Part shown: positions 6,942 through 15,236 of the stretch, piece by piece
How positions within the stretch are numbered: position 1 is the first letter of the stretch
Layout: the number at the start of each line of letters is the position of its first letter
DNA from: Tidjanibacter sp.
Lineage (GTDB): Bacteria; Bacteroidota; Bacteroidia; Bacteroidales; Rikenellaceae
Length of the DNA stretch: 15,932 nt
Direction of reading: 5' to 3'
Assembly (NCBI GenBank): GCA_017630115.1
Contig: JAGBVY010000020.1
Location: 1-15,932, forward strand
The notes under the pieces: generated by a model
Told to the model about the DNA's origin: nothing
What the model saw: only the letters and a program-made list of their open reading frames with translations
Databases searched by the model: none
Position numbers and translations under genes: made by a program

Positions 6942-7964
6942 CTAAATATCGTGCGATAGCGGTGCGGGCACGACACCCGAGAAATCGTAGTCACACCAAC
7001 GCTCAGCCGTATAGTCGAGCAGTGCGCGTATCTCGTCGGGGTCGTAGCTTGTCACCAGTTTCATACGGGTCTGCTTAAAGTCGGGCAGCCCTTTGAAGTA
7101 GTTGGACAGGTGGCGACGCATCTCTATTATGCCCACAAAGTCGCCTTTGGCAGCCAACGAGAGGTCGAGGTGGTGTTTGGCTATGGCCACCCTCTCGGGA
7201 ACTGAGGGCTGAGGCAGACGCTCGCCCGTCGAGATGAAGTGTTTGCACTCGCGGAAAATCCACGGACGACCATAGGTGGCTCTACCAATCATCACCGCAT
7301 CTACCCCATAGCGGTCAAAACACTCGGCAGCGCGCTCGGCGGTGGTCACATCGCCGTTGCCGATGATGGGTATGTGGATGCGAGGATTGTTCTTCACCTT
7401 GCCGATGAGGGTCCAGTCGGCCTCGCCACGATACATCTGTGCTCGTGTGCGACCGTGAATGGTAAGTGCCTTAATACCAACGTCCTGCAAGCGTTCGGCA
7501 ATCTCCTCGATGTTTTTGCTCTCCTCGTCCCATCCAAGTCGGGTCTTAACCGTCACAGGAAGGCTTACAGCCTCAACAATCTGACGGGTCATCTCCACCA
7601 TCAGAGGTACATCCTTCATCATACCGCTACCCGCGCCTCGGCCTGCAATCTTCTTCATTGGGCAACCGAAGTTGATGTCGATAACATCGGGCTTGGCTCT
7701 CTCGGCCAGCTTGGCCGCTTCGACCATAGGCTCAATCAGGTGGCCGTAGATTTGGATTGCCACGGGGCGCTCGCCTTCTAAGACGTTGAGTTTGCGGAAT
7801 GTTTTCTCGGCACCGTGGAACAGACCATCCGACGAGACAAACTCGGTGGTCACCATATCGGCCCCAAATTCTTTGCACAATTGCCTGAATGAGGGGTCGG
7901 TTACATCCTCCATTGGAGCTAAAAAGAGGGGCTTTTCGCCAAAATCTATGCTACCTATCTTCAC
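6942..7964 (-). CDS. dusB: tRNA-dihydrouridine synthase, DusB-like
   Basis: An FMN enzyme that reduces specific uridines in the tRNA D-loop to dihydrouridine using NADPH. Counting from the GTG start gives 340 aa. Visible family landmarks: LFLAPMEDVTDPSFR near the N-terminus, INFGCPMKKIAGRGAGSGMM with the conserved catalytic Cys (residue 101), VKTRLGWD, LTIHGRTRAQMYRGEADW, IGNGDVTT and MIGRATYGRPWIF, which are the FMN and tRNA-binding parts of the TIM barrel. A helical C-terminal domain follows. No ATG exists before the essential APMEDVTD motif. The frame opens with TTG at 7985, only two codons after an in-frame TAA, but GTG at 7964 gives VKIGSIDFG, matching usual DusB N-termini, so it is preferred. 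Assignment to DusB rather than another Dus subfamily is likely, not certain. Confidence 0.93.
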   Translation of the reverse strand: MKIGSIDFGEKPLFLAPMEDVTDPSFRQLCKEFGADMVTTEFVSSDGLFHGAEKTFRKLNVLEGERPVAIQIYGHLIEPMVEAAKLAERAKPDVIDINFGCPMKKIAGRGAGSGMMKDVPLMVEMTRQIVEAVSLPVTVKTRLGWDEESKNIEEIAERLQDVGIKALTIHGRTRAQMYRGEADWTLIGKVKNNPRIHIPIIGNGDVTTAERAAECFDRYGVDAVMIGRATYGRPWIFRECKHFISTGERLPQPSVPERVAIAKHHLDLSLAAKGDFVGIIEMRRHLSNYFKGLPDFKQTRMKLVTSYDPDEIRALLDYTAERWCDYDFSGVVPAPLSHDI

Positions 7965-7967
7965 GGG

Positions 7968-8000
7968 TTTGAAATTTTGCCCCAAAAATAGTTATATTTG
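7968..8000 (+). promoter_or_regulatory. argS promoter
   Basis: TTTG (7968-7971), a 21-nt spacer and a perfect TATATTTG (7993-8000). The predicted start near 8006 gives a leader of about 33 nt. The upstream box lies just before the first codons of dus on the other strand. Confidence 0.6.
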
Positions 8001-8021
8001 CGCTCTAAACAAAGGAATAAT

Positions 8022-8054
8022 CAAATTTAAGATACGCAATGACAATAGAACAAA
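8022..8054 (-). promoter_or_regulatory. dus promoter, reaching into argS
   Basis: On the minus strand TTTG (plus 8051-8054) is followed after 21 nt by a perfect TAAATTTG (plus 8022-8029). The upstream box lies within codons 5-6 of argS. The predicted start is near 8016, to the right of the argS start, so the two divergent transcripts would overlap by about 10 nt. Confidence 0.5.
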
Positions 8055-9817
8055 CAATCCTTAGCGCCGTAACAGCCACCGTTGAGAAGCTCTACGGCCC
8101 TCTCGAAGGAGTCACTCTCCAACTTCAAAAAACTCGTAAGGAGTTCACGGGCGACTACACACTTGTGGTATTTCCTCTGCTGAAACGTAGCCGCAAGTCG
8201 CCCGATGCCACTGCCACCGAGATTGGCGAGGCTCTGGTAGCAGAGTGTCCTCTGGTGGAGAGCACCAACACCATAAAGGGTTTCCTTAACATAGCTCTCA
8301 AACCCGAGTTCTGGCTTGGCGAGTTTGGCAAGATGGCCTCCGACGAGAACTTCGGCATAGCTCCCCGCAATGGCAAGACCGTTATGGTGGAGTACTCCTC
8401 GCCCAACACCAACAAGCCCCTCCACTTGGGCCACATCCGCAACAACCTTTTGGGCTACTCGGTGGCTCAGATTCTCGACGCTTGCGGCTATAAGGTCATC
8501 AAGGCCAACTTGGTCAATGACCGAGGCATCCACATCTGCAAGAGTATGCTTGCTTGGCAGCTCTATGGTGGTGGCGAGACCCCCGAGAGCAGCGGTATGA
8601 AGGGCGACCACTTGGTGGGTAAATACTACGTTGAGTTCGACAAACACTACAAGGCTGAGATTAAGGCTCTCGTGGAGCAGGGTCTTTCGGAGGAGGATGC
8701 CAAGCGCGACGCACCCATTATGCAGCAGGCTCGCACAATGCTCCAAAAGTGGGAGGCTCACGACCCCGAGGTATATGCTCTCTGGGAGAGGATGAACGGC
8801 TGGGTGTATGAGGGCTTCGACGCCACCTACAAGGCTATGGGCGTATCGTTCGACAAGGTATATTACGAGTCGCAGACCTACCTCTTGGGTAAGGACATTG
8901 TGGCCGAGGGTTTAGAGAAGGGTATCTTCTACCGTCGCGACGACGGCTCGGTGTGGATTGACCTCCGCGAGGATGGCTTGGACGAGAAGTTGCTGCTTCG
9001 TGGCGACGGCACAAGCGTCTATATGACTCAGGATTTGGGTACTGCCCTCTCGCGCCAGAGGGACGAAAACCTCAACGGCATCATCTACGTTGTGGGCAAC
9101 GAGCAGAACTACCACTTCCAAGTGCTGAAACTCGTCTTGAAGAAGATGGGCTACGCTTGGAGCGACGATATTTTCCACCTCTCCTACGGTATGGTGGAGT
9201 TGCCCGAGGGCAAGATGAAGTCGCGTGAGGGTACGGTAGTCGATGCCGACGACCTTATTGCCGATATGGTTACCACCGCACGCGAGATGTCCGAGGAGTT
9301 GGGCAAGCTCGACGGTATGACTCCCGAGGAGCAGGATGCCATTGCCCACATCGTTGGCTTGGGCGCACTGAAATACTTTATCCTGAAAGTAGATCCCAAG
9401 AAGACTATGCTCTTCAACCCCCGCGAGAGTATTGATTTCAACGGCAACACCGGTCCTTTCATCCAGTACACCTACGCCCGCATCCGCTCTGTATTGCGTA
9501 AGGCTGCCGAGGCTGGCATTGCAGGCTCGGCTCCCGAGGGTCTGGCACTCATCGGCGAGGAGGTTGAGCTGATTAAGTACTTGGCCGACTTCCCCCAGAC
9601 CATCTTGCAGGCAGGTGCCACCTACTCGCCCAGCGTTATTGGTGCCTACGTTTACGACTTGGCCAAGATGTACAATAGCTACTACCACGACCACTCCATC
9701 TTGCGTGAGGAGCGCGAGGATGTACGCAGTTTCCGCGTAGCTCTCAGTCAGCTTGTTGCATCGGTCATCGGACGCGGTATGGCTCTTATGGGTATCGACG
9801 TACCGGAGCGTATGTAG
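8039..9817 (+). CDS. argS: Arginyl-tRNA synthetase
   Basis: A 592-aa class I aminoacyl-tRNA synthetase that charges tRNA-Arg with arginine. Domain order is complete: N-terminal Add1 domain (about 1-105) for tRNA D-loop recognition; the catalytic Rossmann fold beginning VMVEYSSPNTNKPLHLGHIRNN, with the HIGH motif as HLGH at 129-132; the KMSKS-equivalent KMKSREGT at 392-399; and the helical anticodon-binding domain from about 465 to the end (NTGPFIQYTYARIRS near its start). Length is normal. The ATG at 8039 fits the predicted promoter and leader. It is a single-gene unit closed by a hairpin. Long open frames on the opposite strand (8027-8761, 8912-9859) have low-complexity, non-protein-like translations and are shadows. 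Confidence 0.98.
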   Translation: MTIEQTILSAVTATVEKLYGPLEGVTLQLQKTRKEFTGDYTLVVFPLLKRSRKSPDATATEIGEALVAECPLVESTNTIKGFLNIALKPEFWLGEFGKMASDENFGIAPRNGKTVMVEYSSPNTNKPLHLGHIRNNLLGYSVAQILDACGYKVIKANLVNDRGIHICKSMLAWQLYGGGETPESSGMKGDHLVGKYYVEFDKHYKAEIKALVEQGLSEEDAKRDAPIMQQARTMLQKWEAHDPEVYALWERMNGWVYEGFDATYKAMGVSFDKVYYESQTYLLGKDIVAEGLEKGIFYRRDDGSVWIDLREDGLDEKLLLRGDGTSVYMTQDLGTALSRQRDENLNGIIYVVGNEQNYHFQVLKLVLKKMGYAWSDDIFHLSYGMVELPEGKMKSREGTVVDADDLIADMVTTAREMSEELGKLDGMTPEEQDAIAHIVGLGALKYFILKVDPKKTMLFNPRESIDFNGNTGPFIQYTYARIRSVLRKAAEAGIAGSAPEGLALIGEEVELIKYLADFPQTILQAGATYSPSVIGAYVYDLAKMYNSYYHDHSILREEREDVRSFRVALSQLVASVIGRGMALMGIDVPERM

Positions 9818-9838
9818 TAAGATAATACCTATAAGTAA

Positions 9839-9877
9839 GAAAAAGCCACAACCCCGCACGGGGATTGTGGCTTTTTC
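9839..9877. terminator. Bidirectional terminator between argS and trxA
   Basis: The left arm 9839-9855 pairs with 9860-9877 around a GCAC loop, with one bulged A at 9864. The core AGCCACAACCCC is flanked by five A on the left and five T on the right. It lies between convergent stops at 9817 and 9895. Confidence 0.88.
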
Positions 9878-9894
9878 GTTACAACTGGGAGCGT

Positions 9895-10209
9895 TTAGAG
9901 GTTAGCCTCGATTTTCTTACGCAAGTCACCCTCCGAGCAAGCACCCACCTGTTTATCAACCATCTCGCCATTCTTAACGAATACGATGGTGGGGATGTTG
10001 CGAACCGAGAATTTCACAGGTACATCGTTGGACTCATCAACATTGCATTTGCCAATGTTTGCTTTGCCCTCGAACTCCTCTGCGAGTTTCTCTACGATAG
10101 GACCAATCATACGGCAAGGACCGCACCACTCTGCCCAGAAATCAATTACCAAAAGTTTGTCCTCAGCTGCCAACTCAGCATAGTTGGCGTCGTTAATTAC
10201 AAGTGCCAT
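9895..10209 (-). CDS. trxA: Thioredoxin
   Basis: A 104-aa cytoplasmic thioredoxin, the standard length, which reduces protein disulfides and is recycled by thioredoxin reductase. The active site is WCGPC (Cys29 and Cys32) in VIDFWAEWCGPCRM, and the cis-proline is Pro73 in NIPT. It has no signal peptide. It starts 82 nt after the dnaE stop on the same strand. A -7-like TAACTTTA lies 16 nt before the ATG (plus 10226-10233) but no upstream box accompanies it, so co-transcription with dnaE is likely, with an own promoter possible. Confidence 0.96.
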   Translation of the reverse strand: MALVINDANYAELAAEDKLLVIDFWAEWCGPCRMIGPIVEKLAEEFEGKANIGKCNVDESNDVPVKFSVRNIPTIVFVKNGEMVDKQVGACSEGDLRKKIEANL

Positions 10210-10291
10210 AATTTTTTGTGTTTTATAAAGTTAGTGTGTATATGTGTTTTTCTATTTCTATCTGTCCTCATTCAAGCCTCCCCCCAAGTGA

Positions 10292-13200
10292 TTAGTTGGC
10301 GCTCAGGTGGAAGATTATGGAGTTGTCGTCGAAGTAGTCGAGCAAATCTTGCGTCACGTTCACCTTCAACTTTTTCGGGTAGAAGGTCATAGCCACGCCC
10401 GTGCGGCCGTCGCACACACGGAGTGTCAGGCGCGTCTTGCCCTTCGACTTTTTGAGCCTCTGCACAAACTCCTGCCTCATATCGGCAGTCAAGTCCTCCA
10501 AGAATATACTCAGGTTCATCTCCTTAATCACATCCTCGCCCACATCCTGCAACTGCGTCATTGTGCCAAACTTAACCTCCAACTCGCCCTCGCGGTAGGG
10601 ATGAGGACGAACCGAACCTCTGAGCATCAGGAAATAGCCTGAGTAGAGGAATGGACGGAACTGCTCGTAGTCTTTGCCGAAGAGTGCAAACTCACACTCG
10701 CCCGAGTAATCCTCAATCTTAAACTTACCAAATGGCTTGCCTTTGGCCGTTGTGAGGTTCTGCACCGAAGTGACCATACCGCCTGCAACAAACTCCCTGA
10801 CACCCAGCTCGGCCAGATTCTGGAACTTGTTGATTGGCGTATTGCACACATAGCGCACAATGACCGAGTAGTCGTCCAGAGGGTGAGAAGAGAGATACAT
10901 ACCCGTCACCTCCTTCTCCTTGTCGAGTGTAGCTATCTTGCTCCACTCAGGCAGAGGTGGCAGTGCGGGCTTTTGGAGTGATACATCAATCATACCACCA
11001 AAAAGACTTTGCTGTGCATTATTGCGGTCGAGTTGCAACTTCGAGCCATAACGCACCAATTGCTCCAAGTAACTCACGTCGCTCTCCTTCTGCGTGACAA
11101 ATAGTTTGCTACGGTGGAAGCCTATTATAGAGTCGAAAGCGCCCGCAAGGGCCATATTCTCAATAGCCTTCTTATTGACTACCGAGAAGTTGATGCGCTC
11201 AACGAAGTCGAATATATCTTTGAAGTCGCCACCTCTCTCTCGCTCGGCAACAACCTCCTTTACAGCCGCCTCACCAACCCCCTTAATGCCTGCCATACCG
11301 AAGCGTATATTGCCATCCTTATCGGCCGAGAAAGTGTCGATACTACGGTTAATATCGGGGCCCAACACCCTGATTTTCATCTTGCGGGCCTCGTCCATAA
11401 AGTTGGACAACTTATCCAAACTATTGAGGTTTCGACTCAGCAGGGCCGCCATAAACTCGGCCGGGTAGTGAGCTTTCAGGTAGGCTGTCTGGTAGGCCAC
11501 ATAGGCATAGCAGGTAGCGTGCGACTTATTGAATGCATACGACGCAAAGGCCTCCCACTCGCCCCAAATTTTTTCGAGCGTTTTCTCGTCGTGACCCTTG
11601 GCCATAGCACCCTCCATAAAGCGGGTTTTCATCTTATCGAGCACCTCTTTCTGCTTTTTACCCATAGCCTTACGCAGGGTATCGGCCTCGCCGCCAGTAA
11701 ATCCGGCAAGTTGCTGCGAGAGCAACATCACCTGCTCCTGATAGACCGTAATGCCATAGGTGTCGTAGAGGTACTTCTCCATCTCAGGGAAGTCGTATGT
11801 AATGGCCTCGGTGCCCTGCTTACGTTTGATGAAGTTGGGAATCTTCTCCATTGGGCCGGGGCGGTAGAGGGCATTCATAGCGATAAGGTCCTCCAATCGG
11901 GTGGGTTTGAGCGCCCTGAGGTGCTTCTTCATACCGGGCGACTCAAACTGGAAGACACCGGTAGTGTTGCCGTGGCTGAAAAGCTGATAGGTAAGTTTAT
12001 CGTCGAGCGGTATGGCGTCGATGTCGATAACCTTGCCTGTTGTGCGTCTAATGTTTTCGAGCGCATCTTTAATTATGGAGAGGGTTTTCAGACCCAAGAA
12101 GTCCATCTTAATCAGACCCACACTCTCCACAAACTTACCCTCAAACTGCACCACATTCAAGTCGGCATCCTTGGCCGTAGCGATGGGTGCAAACTTCTCC
12201 AAGTCGTCCTTGCCTATAATCACACCGCAAGCGTGCACACCCGTTTGGCGCACCGAGCCTTCGAGCTTCTCGGCATAGCGCAGGGTGTTCTGAATAAGCA
12301 CGTCGCTACTACCACGCTCGGCAGCAAACTCAGGTTGCGACTCATAGAGCCACTCAAAGGGGGTCTGACCCTTAGCGTTCTCAATCTTATCGGGGATGAG
12401 CTTACTGAGCCTATCGCTCTCGGGCAAGGGCAGACGCTGCACACGGGCCACATCCTTGATAGCCATCTTGGGAGCCATTGTGCCGAAGGTGACAATCTGT
12501 GCCACTCGTTTGCGACCATACTTCTCAATCACATAGTTCAGCACGTCGGCCCTACCATCCTCATCGAAATCGACATCCACATCGGGGAGTGATATACGGT
12601 CGGGATTGAGGAAACGCTCAAAGAGAAGGTCGTATTTTATAGGGTCTATGTTGGTAATCTTCAAGCAGTAGGCTACCACCGAGCCGGCAGCTGAGCCACG
12701 TCCCGGGCCTACCGACACACCCAACTCGCGGGCCGCCCTGATATAGTCCCACACGATGAGGAAGTAGCCGGGGAAGCCCATATTCTCGATTGTCGAAAGC
12801 TCATACTCAATACGCTTCACCAAATCCTCACCCAGCTCCTTACCATAACGCACATGAGCGCCCTCATATACCAAGTAAGTCAAATACTGAAACTGCTTGG
12901 CCACCGTAGCCCTCTCCTGAATCTCGGGGTGGGCGCCGATGTAGTCATAGATGTTCTCAGCACTCAGCAACGCCTCCCTCTCCTCATCGCTCTTGGACTT
13001 GCGGACAAGGCTGGCTCGCAGTTTCTCCTCGCTTATCTCCAACGATGCCGGCACATCGAAGTTGGGCATCAGAGGGTCGCGATTGAGGTTGAACTTCTCC
13101 ACCTTCTCTGCGATTTCCAGAGTAGTCTCCAACGCCTCAGGGTAGGCCTCAAAAAGCTCAGCCATCTCCTCGGCCGACTTGAAGTACTCCTCGCCCGTAT

Positions 13201-13936
13201 AGCGCATACGAGTGGGGTCATCGAGGTCTTTGCCCGTATTGAGGCAGATTAGGTGGTCGTGCGCCACAGCGTCGTCGGCATCGGTAAAATGGACATCGTT
13301 GGAGCAAAAATACTTCACTCCATACCTCTTGGCCAGCTCCACCAACTTGGGATTGACCATATCTTGGGCCTCTATCACATCGTGAGGACGTGTGGGGTCT
13401 TTGGGTTTATGGCGCTGCAACTCAATGTAGTAGTCATCGCCAAAGACCCGCTTATACCACTCAATGATGCGCTCCGCCTCAGCCATATTGCCTGCCATAA
13501 TAGCCTTGGGCAACTCGCCCGCAATACAAGCCGAGCAGCATATTATGCCCTCGTGCAACTCTTCCAGCAAGGCGTGGTCAATACGAGGCTTACCATAGTA
13601 GGAGCCTTCGGTGAAGCCTATCGAGACAAGTTTTATGAGATTGTGGTAGCCAACAGCATTTTTGGCAAGAAGTATCAGGTGGTAACGACGCTCGGTATCT
13701 TTGTTTTTGACGTGACGGTCACTAACTATGTAGGTCTCGCATCCAATGATGGGTTTAATGCCCGCCTTCGAAGCTGTATCGTAAAACTCCTTTGCACCAT
13801 ACATATTGCCGTGGTCGGTTATGGCCACAGCCTCCATACCACACCCTTTGGCCTTCTTAACTATCGCCGAGATAGAGGCAGCGCCATCGAGGATGGAGTA
13901 TTGCGTATGTACGTGAAGATGAACAAATTGAGCCAT
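10292..13936 (-). CDS. dnaE: DNA polymerase III alpha subunit
   Basis: A 1214-aa replicative polymerase, DnaE type. The N-terminal PHP domain (about 1-280) begins with FVHLHVHTQYSILDG, keeping the metal-ligand histidines at 6, 8 and 10 that many proofreading-inactive DnaE proteins have lost. The palm carries GPGRGSAAGS at 410-419 and PDVDVDFDEDGR at 451-462, with Asp452, 454 and 456 containing the catalytic pair. Fingers follow (YRPGPMEKIPNFIKRK; YGITVYQEQVM). A helix-hairpin-helix segment (FGMAGIKGVGEAAVKEVV) lies near 870-890 and an OB fold near 1045-1120 (GMVTSVQNLTTAKGKPFGKFKIEDYSG). All expected domains are present and the length is normal. The ATG at 13936 is supported by the family N-terminus. 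The long opposite-strand frame at 11114-12592 is a shadow. Confidence 0.98.
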   Translation of the reverse strand: MAQFVHLHVHTQYSILDGAASISAIVKKAKGCGMEAVAITDHGNMYGAKEFYDTASKAGIKPIIGCETYIVSDRHVKNKDTERRYHLILLAKNAVGYHNLIKLVSIGFTEGSYYGKPRIDHALLEELHEGIICCSACIAGELPKAIMAGNMAEAERIIEWYKRVFGDDYYIELQRHKPKDPTRPHDVIEAQDMVNPKLVELAKRYGVKYFCSNDVHFTDADDAVAHDHLICLNTGKDLDDPTRMRYTGEEYFKSAEEMAELFEAYPEALETTLEIAEKVEKFNLNRDPLMPNFDVPASLEISEEKLRASLVRKSKSDEEREALLSAENIYDYIGAHPEIQERATVAKQFQYLTYLVYEGAHVRYGKELGEDLVKRIEYELSTIENMGFPGYFLIVWDYIRAARELGVSVGPGRGSAAGSVVAYCLKITNIDPIKYDLLFERFLNPDRISLPDVDVDFDEDGRADVLNYVIEKYGRKRVAQIVTFGTMAPKMAIKDVARVQRLPLPESDRLSKLIPDKIENAKGQTPFEWLYESQPEFAAERGSSDVLIQNTLRYAEKLEGSVRQTGVHACGVIIGKDDLEKFAPIATAKDADLNVVQFEGKFVESVGLIKMDFLGLKTLSIIKDALENIRRTTGKVIDIDAIPLDDKLTYQLFSHGNTTGVFQFESPGMKKHLRALKPTRLEDLIAMNALYRPGPMEKIPNFIKRKQGTEAITYDFPEMEKYLYDTYGITVYQEQVMLLSQQLAGFTGGEADTLRKAMGKKQKEVLDKMKTRFMEGAMAKGHDEKTLEKIWGEWEAFASYAFNKSHATCYAYVAYQTAYLKAHYPAEFMAALLSRNLNSLDKLSNFMDEARKMKIRVLGPDINRSIDTFSADKDGNIRFGMAGIKGVGEAAVKEVVAERERGGDFKDIFDFVERINFSVVNKKAIENMALAGAFDSIIGFHRSKLFVTQKESDVSYLEQLVRYGSKLQLDRNNAQQSLFGGMIDVSLQKPALPPLPEWSKIATLDKEKEVTGMYLSSHPLDDYSVIVRYVCNTPINKFQNLAELGVREFVAGGMVTSVQNLTTAKGKPFGKFKIEDYSGECEFALFGKDYEQFRPFLYSGYFLMLRGSVRPHPYREGELEVKFGTMTQLQDVGEDVIKEMNLSIFLEDLTADMRQEFVQRLKKSKGKTRLTLRVCDGRTGVAMTFYPKKLKVNVTQDLLDYFDDNSIIFHLSAN

Positions 13937-13964
13937 AGTGTAGTGATTTATATCATACCATAGG

Positions 13965-13972
13965 CAAAGATA
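13965..13972 (-). promoter_or_regulatory. -7 box of dnaE promoter
   Basis: A perfect TATCTTTG on the minus strand, 28 nt before the dnaE ATG. No TTG is present 19-21 nt upstream, so the promoter is incomplete by consensus. Confidence 0.45.
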
Positions 13973-14052
13973 GGTATATTATTGGGATTTTTACCACATT
14001 TTTCTGCCGGCCAATCTTTTTATTGCAAAAAAATTATTGCTATATTACAACA

Positions 14053-14072
14053 GCCGCCCCAGTCGGGGCGGC
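14053..14072 (-). terminator. Probable terminator after meaB
   Basis: An 8-bp, all-G+C stem (GCCGCCCC/GGGGCGGC) with a 4-nt loop, 54 nt beyond the meaB stop. On the minus strand the run of seven T comes about 20 nt after the stem rather than directly, so efficiency is uncertain. It also separates meaB from the dnaE promoter. The remaining spacer 13937-14126 is AT-rich with no gene seen. Confidence 0.45.
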
Positions 14073-14126
14073 AAGTTTAGAATTGAAAATCATAAGAGGG
14101 CCTATCTATATTAAGCCCCATAAGGG

Positions 14127-15236
14127 CTACAACGTGCGATACAAGTCCAACAACTCTTTGGCTGCAATAAACGAACTCATCTTATCCGAAAGGATTGCCT
14201 CCTCGTAGTGGGCCAGACGTTCGGCTATGGCAGGATTGCCATAGAAGCCCGATTTGAGGCTTTCGTTTATGCTCTCATACATCCAATACTTGCTCTGGCG
14301 GTTGCGGTTGGCTTGGAAAAATCCATTCTCCTTGGTGTGGCGAATGAAGTCCTCCACCGTATTCCACACATCTCCAATACCCTTACCCGTAAGGCTCGAA
14401 CAGGTCAGCACCTGAGGATTCCACTGGCTTTCGGTCAGAGGGAAGAGTTTCAGAGCGTTGAAAATCTGAGCTCGGGCCAATTCGGCACGATGACGATTGT
14501 CACCGTCGGCTTTGGTTATGGCCACCACATCGGCCATCTCCATAATACCCCTCTTTATACCCTGCAACTCGTCGCCTGCGCCCGAAATCTGCAAGAGCAT
14601 AAAAATATCCACCATAGAGTGTACGGCCGTTTCGCTCTGACCCACACCCACAGTCTCAATAAATACCACATCGAAGCCGGCAGCCTCGCAGAGCACAATC
14701 GACTCGCGCGTTTTGCGTGCCACACCACCGAGCGAGCCCGCACTGGGAGAGGGGCGCACAAAGACTTTGGGATTGTTGCAAATGGTCTCCATACGCGTTT
14801 TGTCGCCGAGGATAGAACCACCACTACGCTCCGACGAGGGGTCGATTGCAAGCACAGCCAACTTGTGACCCAACTCGGTCACCATACCACCCACCGCCTC
14901 AATGAAGGTCGATTTGCCCGCTCCGGGAACGCCCGTGATACCAATACGCATCGAGCCACCCGCATAGGGCAGACAACGCTCTATAATCTCCTGCGCTTGG
15001 GCGTAGTGGTCGCGGTTATTGCTCTCGATGAGGGTTATGGCCTGCGAGAGGATTGTGATGTTGCCCGCCAAGATACCCTCGACATACTCTTCGGTGGAGA
15101 GTGTGCGACGTTTTTTGCGTTTGAAATAGGGGTTTACAATAGGCTGGCTCTCAACGCCATCGGTAACATTGAGTGCGCTGTCGGCCATCTCCTCGCGGTG
15201 ATGATTTTCGTAGTGGTCTATATTGGTGTAGCTCAT
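14127..15236 (-). CDS. meaB: MeaB-type GTPase, methylmalonyl-CoA mutase chaperone
   Basis: A 369-aa G3E-family GTPase (MeaB/ArgK/MMAA type) that gates delivery of adenosylcobalamin to methylmalonyl-CoA mutase and protects that enzyme. Motifs: Walker A GVPGAGKS at 102-109, the switch/metal region IDPSSERSGGSILGDKTRM at 131-149, ETVGVGQSE at 194-202, and TKAD at 241-244 for guanine recognition. The C-terminal helical dimerisation arm follows (QSKYWMYESINESLK). About the first 45 residues are a polar extension rich in His, Asp and Glu, followed by KRKKRR. The frame runs upstream to 15497, but that part is the thioredoxin-like gene read out of frame; ATG at 15236 overlaps that gene's TGA as ATGA and is the clear start. 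The mutase genes are not in the window. Presence implies the succinate-propionate route. Confidence 0.95.
   Translation of the reverse strand: MSYTNIDHYENHHREEMADSALNVTDGVESQPIVNPYFKRKKRRTLSTEEYVEGILAGNITILSQAITLIESNNRDHYAQAQEIIERCLPYAGGSMRIGITGVPGAGKSTFIEAVGGMVTELGHKLAVLAIDPSSERSGGSILGDKTRMETICNNPKVFVRPSPSAGSLGGVARKTRESIVLCEAAGFDVVFIETVGVGQSETAVHSMVDIFMLLQISGAGDELQGIKRGIMEMADVVAITKADGDNRHRAELARAQIFNALKLFPLTESQWNPQVLTCSSLTGKGIGDVWNTVEDFIRHTKENGFFQANRNRQSKYWMYESINESLKSGFYGNPAIAERLAHYEEAILSDKMSSFIAAKELLDLYRTL

Noticed and set aside
8912..9859. A 315-codon minus-strand open frame opposite argS
   Set aside because: argS is complete on the plus strand. This frame also reads into the terminator hairpin and has no recognisable motif.
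11114..12592. A 492-codon open frame on the plus strand
   Set aside because: It is antisense to the well-conserved dnaE core, its translation shows no family and is rich in His and Leu, and its length follows from dnaE codon usage.
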